NCBI GenBank assembly: GCA_021798435.1
Contig: JAJZGN010000025.1
Coordinates: 1-14,520 of the forward strand
Origin: a bacterium
Lineage (GTDB): Bacteria; Chloroflexota; Dormibacteria; Aeolococcales; Bog-877
Reading direction: 5' to 3'
DNA length: 14,520 nucleotides
This document shows, piece after piece, positions 7,481 to 14,121 of the stretch (the stretch's first letter is position 1; the number at the start of each line of letters is the position of its first letter). Under the pieces are notes generated by a model. The model searched no databases, had not been told where the DNA came from, and worked only from the letters and a program-made list of their open reading frames with translations. A program made the position numbers and the translations under genes.

Positions 7481-9130
7481 CTACATCAGTCCCAGGTCGT
7501 CCAGGCTGCGCAACAGGTTGCTCACCACCTTGCCGTCCGCCCGGGCGTCGATTACGCAGGGGACACCGTCCCGGGCCATCTCGAGGGCTTGCGGGAGCAC
7601 TCTGAGAAAGGACTCCTGGTCCTCCACGCGCTCCCCCCAGCCCCCCAGGGAGCGGGCCAGGGCGGCGTGGTCGACCTCGCGCCCGACCTGGGACGGTGCC
7701 GTGCCCGGACCGCGCCAGACCCCGTTGTTGACCACCACCGCCACCAGTCCAACCCCGTGGTTCACAGCGGTCTGCAGCTCCATGGCGGAGAAACCGAACG
7801 CCCCGTCACCGCTGAAGAGAAGAAGTGGCCGCCGGGGCCGGGCCAGGCCCGCGCCGATGGCGAACGGCAGCCCGACCCCCAGGGTGCCGAGGGCTGACCC
7901 GATCAGCATGTTGGAGCCGGGGAAGTGGGCCCGGGAGAAGGAGATCCCCCAGGGGACGCTGTCGCCGCCATCGGAGATCCAGGTGCCGGCCTCGGGGAGC
8001 TGATCGAAGATCCGGGCTGCCTCCCTCGCCAGCCAGCCTGGGTGGAGAGGCTGGGCCGGTGTGGATGCCTCCTCCGACCACATCTCCCGGCTCGCCTCGG
8101 CCGCGGACCTGGCCTGCACCACCCAGTCGGCCCACCGGTCCGGGCTGGCGCCCCACCTCTCGGTGAGCAGATCCAGGGTGGCGGCCACGTCACCGCTCAA
8201 TCCCAGCTGGGGGGACCGGGACCCGCCGAGATGCTCGGGTCGCAGGTCGAGCTGGACCACGGACTGCTCCTCGCCGAATAGCGGAGGCCTCCCGTACATG
8301 AGGTTGGCGTTGAAGCGCGAACCGAGGACCAAGGCCAGCGACGCGCCGACCAGCGCCGCACCCCCGTGCACCAGGGTGCCAAGGCAGAGCGGGTGGCTGT
8401 CGTCCACCAGGCCCCGGGCACCGGACGTGGTGGTCAGGGGGATGCCTGTCGTCTCCATGAAGCGCCTCAGGGCGTCCCCCGCCCCGGAGAAGAACGCCCC
8501 CGAGCCGGCGAGGATCAGCGGTCTCTCGGCCTCCATCAGCGTTTGCAGCGCCCGCTCCAGGTCGGCGGGGGCCGGAACCGAGCGGGGCGCCTCTGGCACC
8601 CACACGGCCGATCCCTCCCCCAGCTGGTGCAGAAGGTCCTCGGGAATCTCGAGGTAGGCGACTCCGGGGTCACCCCAGGAGGCGCGTCGTACCGCCTCCG
8701 CGAGATACTCCGGTATCCGCCCCGGCTCCAGGCACTCGGCGGCCCACTTGGTCACGGGCCGGACCATGGCCAGCTGGTCGAGGTCCTGGACCGCCCCAAT
8801 CCCCCGCCGCGCGACCGCGGTACGGCCCGCCAGCACCACCACCGGAGCACCGGCCAGGTTGGCCTCGGCGATCCCGGCCATAGCGTTGGCCAGCCCCGGG
8901 CCGGCGGTCACGGCCGCAAACCCCGGGCGCCCCGTGGCCAGCGCCATCCCCTCGGCCATCATCACCGCGTTCTCCTCATGGCGGACGTTGACCACCCGGA
9001 TCCCGAGACGACGGGCGTGGTCGAGGACCTTGGCGATGTGGCTGCCCGGAAGGGTGAAGAGGGTGTCCCCCCCGGTCTTGGCGATAGCCTCGGCCGCCAG
9101 CTCCGCTCCGGTGCGCCTTGAGTCGTCCAC
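7481..9130 (-). CDS. Thiamine-diphosphate-dependent enzyme (acetolactate synthase/2-hydroxyacyl-CoA lyase superfamily)
   Basis: This 549-residue enzyme has the full three-domain layout: an N-terminal Pyr domain, a central domain (about 190-330) and a C-terminal PP domain. The catalytic glutamate is Glu52 in NVRHEENAVMMAEG. The ThDP/Mg motif runs from GDG (441-443) to NN (468-469). The segment around DLDQLAMVRPVTKWA and the GDGAFGFSAMEL stretch recall 2-hydroxyacyl-CoA lyase and oxalyl-CoA decarboxylase as much as acetolactate synthase. The substrate cannot be assigned, and no small regulatory subunit gene is adjacent, which argues against a dedicated biosynthetic IlvB. The GTG at 9130 is chosen because GGGAGG lies 7 nt upstream (plus 9138-9143); the longer frame to 9472 would lie antisense to rarA. 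It ends 10 bp from the convergent c-di-GMP gene. Confidence 0.88.
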   Translation of the reverse strand: MDDSRRTGAELAAEAIAKTGGDTLFTLPGSHIAKVLDHARRLGIRVVNVRHEENAVMMAEGMALATGRPGFAAVTAGPGLANAMAGIAEANLAGAPVVVLAGRTAVARRGIGAVQDLDQLAMVRPVTKWAAECLEPGRIPEYLAEAVRRASWGDPGVAYLEIPEDLLHQLGEGSAVWVPEAPRSVPAPADLERALQTLMEAERPLILAGSGAFFSGAGDALRRFMETTGIPLTTTSGARGLVDDSHPLCLGTLVHGGAALVGASLALVLGSRFNANLMYGRPPLFGEEQSVVQLDLRPEHLGGSRSPQLGLSGDVAATLDLLTERWGASPDRWADWVVQARSAAEASREMWSEEASTPAQPLHPGWLAREAARIFDQLPEAGTWISDGGDSVPWGISFSRAHFPGSNMLIGSALGTLGVGLPFAIGAGLARPRRPLLLFSGDGAFGFSAMELQTAVNHGVGLVAVVVNNGVWRGPGTAPSQVGREVDHAALARSLGGWGERVEDQESFLRVLPQALEMARDGVPCVIDARADGKVVSNLLRSLDDLGLM

Positions 9131-9245
9131 AAGCTGTCCTCCCTGGCACGGGTCTGCCTCATCCAGGATGACGTATCGCCGCCCTCGCGGGGACCCGTAA
9201 AAACCTCCGGCCCGGGCCAGTCCACCCCCGCCGACCCGTCTCCCC

Positions 9246-9251
9246 CAAGAT
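9246..9251 (+). promoter_or_regulatory. Candidate leaderless -10 of rarA (CAAGAT-N6-ATG)
   Basis: CAAGAT is followed by 6 nt and then the rarA ATG at 9258. There is no Shine-Dalgarno sequence in front of this ATG. The spacing fits transcription starting at the A of the start codon. The hexamer differs by one base from the TAAGAT upstream of the L25 gene. Confidence 0.4.
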
Positions 9252-9257
9252 GTTGCC

Positions 9258-10694
9258 ATGGGCGAGCTCTTCCCGGACGAGGGGACTGGCGCGGGAGCGG
9301 TGCCGGAGACAGCCGGCGAGGACGCACCGCTGGCCTTCCGGATGAGGCCGCGAACCTTCGAGGAGGTGCTCGGCCAGGAGGCTCTCCTCGGAGCGGATGG
9401 ACCGGTCGGCCGGGCGGCGCGCCACGGCCGGCTCCCCTCAGTCGTCCTGGTGGGGCCGCCCGGCTCCGGCAAGACGACGCTCGCCAGCCTGCTGGCCGCC
9501 AGCCTGGACTGCCGGCTGATGAGAATGTCGGCGGTCCAGGCCGGCGTCGCGGATATCCGCCGGGTGGTGGAGGACGCCTCGCGGCTCAGGGGACGGGGCG
9601 GAGGTACCGTCCTGTTCTTGGACGAGATACATCACTTCAGCCGGACCCAGCAGGATGCCCTCCTCCCGCACGTGGAGAGCGGGCTCATCACCCTGATCGG
9701 TGCCACCACCGAGAACCCGAGCTTCCAGCTGACCTCGGCGCTTCTGTCCAGGGTCCTGATCTGGGAGCTGGCCCCCCTGGGAGAGACGGAGCTGCTGGAG
9801 CTGGTGCGCCGGGCGATCTCTGAGCCCCGGGGGCTGGGGGGCCGGGAACTTACCATCGCGCCCGACGCCGCTCGGGCGCTGGCCCTCGGTTGTGGTGGGG
9901 ACGCGCGCACCCTGCTCAACTGCCTGGAGCAGGCGGCCGCCGGCCTGCCCGCGGGGGCGGAGATCGACAGGGTAGGCGCCGAAAAAGCGCTGGCTCACCC
10001 CCGCCTGGTCCACGACCGCGCCGGGGACCTCCACTTCCAGATCCTCTCGGCCCTGATCAAGTCGGTACGGGGCAGCGACCCGGACGCGGGGCTCTACTGG
10101 CTGGCCCGGCTCTTGGAGGGCGGTGAGGATCCCCGAGTGCCGGCCCGGAGGCTGGTGATCCTGGCGGCGGAGGACGTGGGCCTGGCCGATCCCGCTGCCC
10201 TCCCGGTCGCGGTCGCCGCCTATCAGGCGGCGCAGCTGGTGGGGATGCCCGAGTGCCGGCTGCCGCTGGCAGAGGCCACCGTCTATCTGTCCCTGGCCCC
10301 CAAGAGCAACTCGGTGTACCGCGGGTACTCCGCAGCGGCGGCCGATGTGGCGGCGAGCCTCAGCCTCCCGGTCCCGGTCCACCTCCGCAACGCCGTGACG
10401 CGCCGGGACCGGGAGCAGGGGTTCGGACGAGGTTACGAGTACGCCCACGATGACCCGGAGGGGTTGGTGAGCCAGCACCACCTGCCCAAGGGGCTGGAGG
10501 GCCGCGCCTACTACCAGCCTTCCCCGCACGGGGGCGAGGCAGCCCTGGGGGACCGGCTGACCAGGATCCGGGAGCGGAGACGGGCCACCCCTACTCCTCC
10601 GACTGCGCCGTCTCCTCCTCGGCCGCCGCGGCCTCGACCCCAGTCGGAGCCTCCTCCGGCTCCTCCGCGGCCACCCGGGGCTGCTGGATCTTGA
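9258..10694 (+). CDS. rarA: Replication-associated recombination protein A (RarA/MgsA AAA+ ATPase)
   Basis: This clamp-loader-like AAA+ ATPase acts at stalled replication forks. Of 478 residues, the core matches the family: RPRTFEEVLGQ near 31-40, Walker A GPPGSGKTT at 66-74, Walker B VLFLDEIH at 118-125, sensor 1 GATTENPSF at 148-156, and the arginine finger in SALLSR (Arg165). The C-terminal family segment includes LAPKSNSVY, the GYEYAHDDPEG motif and GRAYYQP. The normal end of the family is near residue 444. The last 34 residues are a Pro/Arg/Ser-rich tail encoded antisense to the end of the L25 gene, which probably reflects loss of an earlier stop codon. Start ATG 9258 fits the family N-terminus. 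Identification is firm. Confidence 0.96.
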   Translation: MGELFPDEGTGAGAVPETAGEDAPLAFRMRPRTFEEVLGQEALLGADGPVGRAARHGRLPSVVLVGPPGSGKTTLASLLAASLDCRLMRMSAVQAGVADIRRVVEDASRLRGRGGGTVLFLDEIHHFSRTQQDALLPHVESGLITLIGATTENPSFQLTSALLSRVLIWELAPLGETELLELVRRAISEPRGLGGRELTIAPDAARALALGCGGDARTLLNCLEQAAAGLPAGAEIDRVGAEKALAHPRLVHDRAGDLHFQILSALIKSVRGSDPDAGLYWLARLLEGGEDPRVPARRLVILAAEDVGLADPAALPVAVAAYQAAQLVGMPECRLPLAEATVYLSLAPKSNSVYRGYSAAAADVAASLSLPVPVHLRNAVTRRDREQGFGRGYEYAHDDPEGLVSQHHLPKGLEGRAYYQPSPHGGEAALGDRLTRIRERRRATPTPPTAPSPPRPPRPRPQSEPPPAPPRPPGAAGS

Positions 10695-11235
10695 CCAGGA
10701 TCTCCTCGGAGTCCACCCCGGCGGCGAGCTCAACGCCCTCGGGGAGACGGAGGCCCGAGATTCTGATGGCGTCGTCGATCGCCGCCAATCCGGAGATGTC
10801 CACAGTGATCTCCCCGGGGATCGAGTCGGGCAGGCAGTTCACCGCCAGCTGGTGGAGCACCTGCAGGACCTCGCCCCCCACCTGCTTCACCGCCGGCGCC
10901 TCCCCCGCCAGCACCACCGGCACCGTCACGTCCAGCTTCTCCTTGAGGTTCACCTGGAAGAAGTCGACGTGCACGGTGCGCCCGCTGCGCGGCTCGCGCT
11001 GCACCTCGCGGATCAGCACCGGACGCTGCCGGCGCTCCCCCTTTACCTTGAGCTGGATCAGGTGGCTGGCCCCGGCGGCGTGGGTGAGCCGGCCCAGCTC
11101 ACGTTCGCCGACCTCCACCGCCAGCGCCTCGACCTGGTGGCCGTAAACGACCCCGGGGACCAGCCCCTGCTGCCGCAGCCGGTGCGCGCCACGCCCCACG
11201 ACGGTGCGCTGGGCGACATCGAGTGTGAGCGGCAT
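10591..11235 (-). CDS. rplY: 50S ribosomal protein L25, long CTC/TL5 form
   Basis: This 214-residue protein binds 5S rRNA in the large ribosomal subunit. The L25 domain covers about 1-95: GRGAHRLRQQGLVPGVVYG at 14-32, HLIQLKVKG at 58-66, then VHVDFFQV at 88-95. The CTC-type C-terminal beta domain follows at about 100-187 (VGGEVLQ and PDSIPGEITVDIS are characteristic). The tail from 189 is rich in Ala and Glu, usual for this form. ATG 11235 is chosen over an upstream in-frame start because GGGAG lies 7 nt before it (plus 11243-11247). The gene often precedes pth, but here the next gene downstream is convergent rarA, overlapping by 104 bp. A -10-like TAAGAT about 70 nt upstream gives it its own promoter. 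Confidence 0.95.
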   Translation of the reverse strand: MPLTLDVAQRTVVGRGAHRLRQQGLVPGVVYGHQVEALAVEVGERELGRLTHAAGASHLIQLKVKGERRQRPVLIREVQREPRSGRTVHVDFFQVNLKEKLDVTVPVVLAGEAPAVKQVGGEVLQVLHQLAVNCLPDSIPGEITVDISGLAAIDDAIRISGLRLPEGVELAAGVDSEEILVKIQQPRVAAEEPEEAPTGVEAAAAEEETAQSEE

Positions 11236-11302
11236 GCAGTAGCTCCCAGGGGCCATTGAGACGGGCCCAGGCGCCGCCGGGACTGACCCGGCACCGAGCC
11301 CG

Positions 11303-11308
11303 ATCTTA
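11303..11308 (-). promoter_or_regulatory. Candidate -10 of the L25 gene
   Basis: On the minus strand TAAGAT lies between the B12-protein stop and the L25 start. Initiation near 11296 would give a leader of about 60 nt that contains the GGGAG ribosome site. No clear -35 is seen. A short inverted repeat, CCGGCT-C-AGCCGG, lies just upstream, at the end of the B12 gene; it has no T-tract, so I do not call it a terminator. Confidence 0.35.
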
Positions 11309-11319
11309 GCAACTCCGGC

Positions 11320-11736
11320 TCAGCCGGCCTCGGCGCCCACCTTGCCGAAGCGCCGTTGGACGTACTGGACGATGGACTGGATGCTGGTGCCGGGGGTGAA
11401 TACCTCGTCCACCCCGAGCTCTCGCAGCGCGGCCACATCCCCCGGCGGGACGATCCCCCCCCCGAAGACCACGATGTCCGCCGCCTGGCGCTCCCGGAGA
11501 AGGCGGAGCACCTCGGGGAAGAGCGTCATGTGGGCGCCGGACAGAAGCGAGATCCCGATGCCGTCCACGTCCTCCTGGATCGCCGCCTCGACCACCTGGG
11601 CCGGCGTCTGGTGCAAGCCGGTGTAGATCACCTCCACCCCGGCGTCTCGAAGGGCACGGGAGATCACCTTGACCCCACGGTCATGGCCATCCAGCCCCAC
11701 CTTGGCGGTGAGGATGCGCACCGGTCTGGTCCCCAC
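11320..11736 (-). CDS. Stand-alone cobalamin-binding subunit/domain of a methylmalonyl-CoA mutase-type enzyme
   Basis: This 138-residue protein is a free-standing B12-binding domain. It carries the full base-off/His-on signature: D16-x-H18-x-x-G21 in GLDGHDRG, S63-x-L65 in GISLLSGAH, and GGG at 92-94 in VFGGGIVP. It matches the C-terminal domain of methylmalonyl-CoA mutase and the separate small subunit found in two-gene mutases (McmA2/HcmB type). The catalytic large subunit is not in the window, so the partner could be a mutase for methylmalonyl-, 2-hydroxyisobutyryl- or ethylmalonyl-CoA. The GTG at 11736 is chosen because TACACT lies exactly 6 nt upstream and the family begins here (RPVRILTAKVGLDGHD); the longer frame upstream is not homologous. 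The family is firm, the exact substrate open. Confidence 0.9.
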   Translation of the reverse strand: MGTRPVRILTAKVGLDGHDRGVKVISRALRDAGVEVIYTGLHQTPAQVVEAAIQEDVDGIGISLLSGAHMTLFPEVLRLLRERQAADIVVFGGGIVPPGDVAALRELGVDEVFTPGTSIQSIVQYVQRRFGKVGAEAG

Positions 11737-11742
11737 GGTGGC

Positions 11743-11748
11743 AGTGTA
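11743..11748 (-). promoter_or_regulatory. Leaderless -10 of the B12-binding subunit (TACACT-N6-GTG)
   Basis: On the minus strand TACACT is followed by GCCACC and then GTG. This matches the TANNNT-N6-start arrangement of leaderless actinobacterial transcripts. There is no Shine-Dalgarno sequence, and it decides the start of the gene. Confidence 0.5.
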
Positions 11749-11812
11749 AGCCCGATGGTCAGCCCTGCGACCGGACCGAGGAGCGTGCCACCGGGGTGGG
11801 GCTGAGGGGGGC

Positions 11813-12054
11813 TTAGGCGACACCCACCGCCGCACCAGGGGCGAGGGCGGCCAATCCCAAGACCGCCTCCGGGCGCACCGCCGCGGGCAGGGGCCGGGGG
11901 TCGGCCTCCTCACCGGTCCGGGGGCGGCGAGCGGGAGCACCGCCAGCAGGGGTGCCAGGTTGGGGTCGGTGGTGATCCCGGTGCCCAGCCTGCCGAAGTC
12001 GTGCCCCAGCCGCCAGATCGGGAGGCGGATCCCGGCGGCTCCCCCCAGGTGGAA
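11813..12054 (-). pseudogene. Possible frameshifted remnant of a minus-strand gene (C-terminal part)
   Basis: This lies in the 360-bp gap (11737-12096) between the divergent B12-binding and radical SAM genes. From 12054 to about 11910 one minus frame reads like protein (IRLPIWRLGHDFGRLGTGIT, then DPNLAPLLAVLPLAAPGP), with nearly every third base G or C. It then degenerates, while another minus frame reads well (EEADPRPLPAAV, then EAVLGLAALAPGAAVGVA) to a TAA at 11813-11815. A single frameshift near 11910 would join them into about 80 residues. There is no start codon: a TGA at 12055-12057 precedes the first half, and the radical SAM gene lies beyond. I do not recognise the family. It may be a truncated gene remnant or chance open frame in GC-rich DNA. 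Confidence 0.3.
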
Positions 12055-12083
12055 TCACCCGGGTGGGCCCGGGGCAAGATCGG

Positions 12084-12089
12084 AACAAT
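12084..12089 (+). promoter_or_regulatory. Candidate leaderless -10 of the radical SAM gene (AACAAT-N7-ATG)
   Basis: AACAAT is followed by 7 nt and the ATG at 12097, with no good Shine-Dalgarno sequence in between. The arrangement resembles those before rarA, the B12 protein and the ARH-like gene, with a weaker hexamer. Confidence 0.3.
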
Positions 12090-12096
12090 CGAAGTC

Positions 12097-13206
12097 ATGG
12101 AGGAGCCCTCTCCCCGCGTCACCTTTGCCGAGAGGCCCATCCTCGTCTTCTGGGAGACCACCGTGGCCTGCCCCCTCAGCTGCCGACACTGCCGGGCTTC
12201 CGCCGTGCACCATCCCCTGCCGGGGCAGCTCGATCTCGCCGAGTCCCTGGACCTCGTGGAGCAGGTTGCGGAGCTGGGGCATCCCCGGCCGGTCCTGGTG
12301 ATGACCGGGGGCGACTGCCTCGCCCGCCCCGACCTGGGAGAGCTCGTCGCGCACGCCCGTGGCCTCGGCGTTCCGGTGGCCCTCTCCCCGTCGGTGTCGC
12401 CGAAGTTGGACCGCCCGACGATGGCCGAGATGAAGCGCCTCGGGGTGAAGGCGGTGTCGGTGAGCCTGGACGGCTCCACTCCCGACACCCACGACCGGGT
12501 GCGGGGCGTGGGTGGACACTTCGAGGCCACCGTGGAGGCGATCCGGTGGCTGGTGGAGATGGGCTTCCGCCTCCAGGTGAATACCACTGTCATGCGCTCC
12601 AACCTCAGGGAGCTGGCGGACGTGGGCGCGCTCCTCATCCACCTGGGAGTTCCGGTCTGGGAGGTCTTCTTCCTCATCGAGGTGGGACGCGGCGAGGACC
12701 TGCGCTCTCCCACCGCGGAGGAGAACGAGCAGGTGTGCCAATTCCTCTACGAGACCTCCCGGCATCCCCTCTTGGTCCGCACCGTCGAGGCGCCCTTCTT
12801 CCGCCGCGTCGTCGCCGAGCGGCGTGCCGGGGCGACCTTCTCCGGCCCCCTGTACCGAATGCTTCGCTCCCGCCTCCACGTGCTGGCCGGCCCCGGGGGG
12901 AGGCCCCCCCGACCGCAGACCGTCGGCACCCGGGACGGCATGGGGGTGGTGTTCGTCTCCCATGACGGTCTGGTCCGCCCTTCCGGCTTCCTCCCCATGG
13001 CCGTGGGCGACCTCCGCCGCCAGCGGCTGGCCGAGGTGTACCGGGAGAGCCCCCTTCTGCGGAGCATCAGGGCGGCCGAGTTCAGCGGCCGCTGCGGCAG
13101 CTGCGCCTACCGCCAGCTGTGCGGCGGCTCTCGGGCCCGGGCCTTCGCCGATGGCGGCGACCCGCTCGGGGAAGACCCCGGCTGCGCCTATCGACCGGCG
13201 GCCTGA
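12097..13206 (+). CDS. Radical SAM/SPASM protein, TIGR04053 type
   Basis: This 369-residue enzyme binds a 4Fe-4S cluster and S-adenosylmethionine through C25-x3-C29-x2-C32 (ACPLSCRHC). The core includes a TGGD motif near 67-70, the SVSLDGSTPDTHDRVRG segment and LQVNTTVMRSNL. The C-terminus has a SPASM-type auxiliary cluster region with Cys333, Cys336, Cys342 and Cys363 (GRCGSCAYRQLCGGSRARAF). The overall pattern, including WETTVAC, EVFFLIEVGRG and VFVSHDGLVRPSGFLPM, matches the TIGR04053 group, related to the heme d1/alternative heme enzymes NirJ and AhbD and to peptide-modifying SPASM enzymes; its reaction is not known to me. ATG 12097 fits the family start; the frame is open back to 12001 without homology. 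No precursor peptide or heme gene is adjacent. It lies 27 bp upstream of the ARH-like gene. Confidence 0.88.
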   Translation: MEEPSPRVTFAERPILVFWETTVACPLSCRHCRASAVHHPLPGQLDLAESLDLVEQVAELGHPRPVLVMTGGDCLARPDLGELVAHARGLGVPVALSPSVSPKLDRPTMAEMKRLGVKAVSVSLDGSTPDTHDRVRGVGGHFEATVEAIRWLVEMGFRLQVNTTVMRSNLRELADVGALLIHLGVPVWEVFFLIEVGRGEDLRSPTAEENEQVCQFLYETSRHPLLVRTVEAPFFRRVVAERRAGATFSGPLYRMLRSRLHVLAGPGGRPPRPQTVGTRDGMGVVFVSHDGLVRPSGFLPMAVGDLRRQRLAEVYRESPLLRSIRAAEFSGRCGSCAYRQLCGGSRARAFADGGDPLGEDPGCAYRPAA

Positions 13207-13219
13207 ATCTCGAGTCCCG

Positions 13220-13230
13220 CCGATAATCGG
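13220..13230 (+). promoter_or_regulatory. Leaderless -10 (GATAAT-N6-ATG) within an 11-bp palindrome
   Basis: GATAAT (13222-13227) is followed by 6 nt and the ATG at 13234. The -10 lies inside the palindrome CCGAT-A-ATCGG (13220-13230), which may be an operator or chance. Thus the ARH-like/NYN pair can be transcribed separately from the radical SAM gene. No -35 is evident. Confidence 0.45.
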
Positions 13231-13233
13231 GGG

Positions 13234-14121
13234 ATGCTGGGTGCGCGCCGCGATCCCCTGAGGGCCGGAGACTCAGCCCGCGGAATGCTGCTGGGCATGG
13301 CTGCGGGCGAGCTGCTGGGCGGGGGTGCCGCCCTCCCCCTCACCTGGCATGCCCTCACCCTCGCGGAGTGCCTGGCGGAGTCGGGACGCCTGGTCCCCGA
13401 TCGCGTGGTAGCCGCCTGGTTGGAGCTACCACCGGAGCACCGTCTCCCGGCCGCGTCCGCCACCGGCATCGCCCTCCGGATGGCTGCCCGGGGGATGGAC
13501 GCGGGGGAGCTGGGCCCGGCAGCGGCCTCGGCGGCGGGGGCGGCAGCCCTGGACCTGCCGCTGGTCCGGGTGCTGCCGGTGGCGCTGGCCGCCTCGCGCA
13601 GCGGGGCCGCCACCCGCGCCTGGGCCCAGCTGGCCGCCGGGATCACCCACGGGGAGCTTTTGGCCCAGCTGGCGGCGGTGGCGACCGCGCTGCTGGCGCG
13701 TGACCTCCTCACCCTCGACCTGGAGGACAGCCTGGTCCGAACGGCCCAGGCGGTGCGGGAGGAGGCGCCCGAGGAGTTCCAGCGGCGGCTCCGGCCACCG
13801 GAGCCGGGGGCCGGCGTACCCGAGGGAGCGGATGCGCCCGACGTCCTGGGGGCTGCGGTGGCGGCCCTGGCCGGGGCTCGCACCTGGATCGAGGCGGTGG
13901 CCGCGGCCAGCTCGCGCAGCACCCCGCGGGACCAGCTGCCGGCTCTCGTGGGCGGGCTGGCGGGAGCCCGCTGGGGGCTGCGGGGCGTGGACCAGGAGGT
14001 GCTGGGGCGACTTTCCGAGGATCTTCCCGCCCGGCTCCTGGCCGCGGCGGAGCTGGTGGACACCGGCCCGGTGGAATCACCGCTCGCCCCCTCGGGCTGG
14101 GCGTGGCCCGACCCTCGATGA
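13234..14121 (+). CDS. ADP-ribosylglycohydrolase (DraG/ARH)-like protein lacking metal-binding aspartates
   Basis: This 295-residue, alanine-rich protein has the skeleton of the ADP-ribosylglycohydrolase fold but not its active site. The N-terminal RGMLLGMAAGELLG (16-29) replaces the canonical GD with GE. The position of the TDDT metal motif reads LTWHA (about 36-40), followed by the expected helix LAECLAESGRL. LPLVRVLPVALA (108-119) corresponds to the family's ALMRVAPLA segment. The C-terminal GGDTDT motif is replaced by SSRSTPRD (226-233) ahead of the conserved ALVGGLAGARWGL (237-249). Hydrolase activity is therefore unlikely; a binding or scaffold role is inferred. The fold assignment rests on these aligned segments and is moderate. 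The gene has its own leaderless-type promoter, and its TGA overlaps the next ATG. Confidence 0.7.
   Translation: MLGARRDPLRAGDSARGMLLGMAAGELLGGGAALPLTWHALTLAECLAESGRLVPDRVVAAWLELPPEHRLPAASATGIALRMAARGMDAGELGPAAASAAGAAALDLPLVRVLPVALAASRSGAATRAWAQLAAGITHGELLAQLAAVATALLARDLLTLDLEDSLVRTAQAVREEAPEEFQRRLRPPEPGAGVPEGADAPDVLGAAVAALAGARTWIEAVAAASSRSTPRDQLPALVGGLAGARWGLRGVDQEVLGRLSEDLPARLLAAAELVDTGPVESPLAPSGWAWPDPR

Noticed and set aside
9131..9472. In-frame N-terminal extension of the ThDP enzyme
   Set aside because: It lies antisense to rarA and is not homologous; GTG 9130 has a good GGGAGG site and fits the family N-terminus.
12055..12963. Long minus-strand open frame opposite the radical SAM gene
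   Set aside because: It is a His/Gly-rich antisense shadow of a confidently identified gene, caused by high GC at third codon positions.
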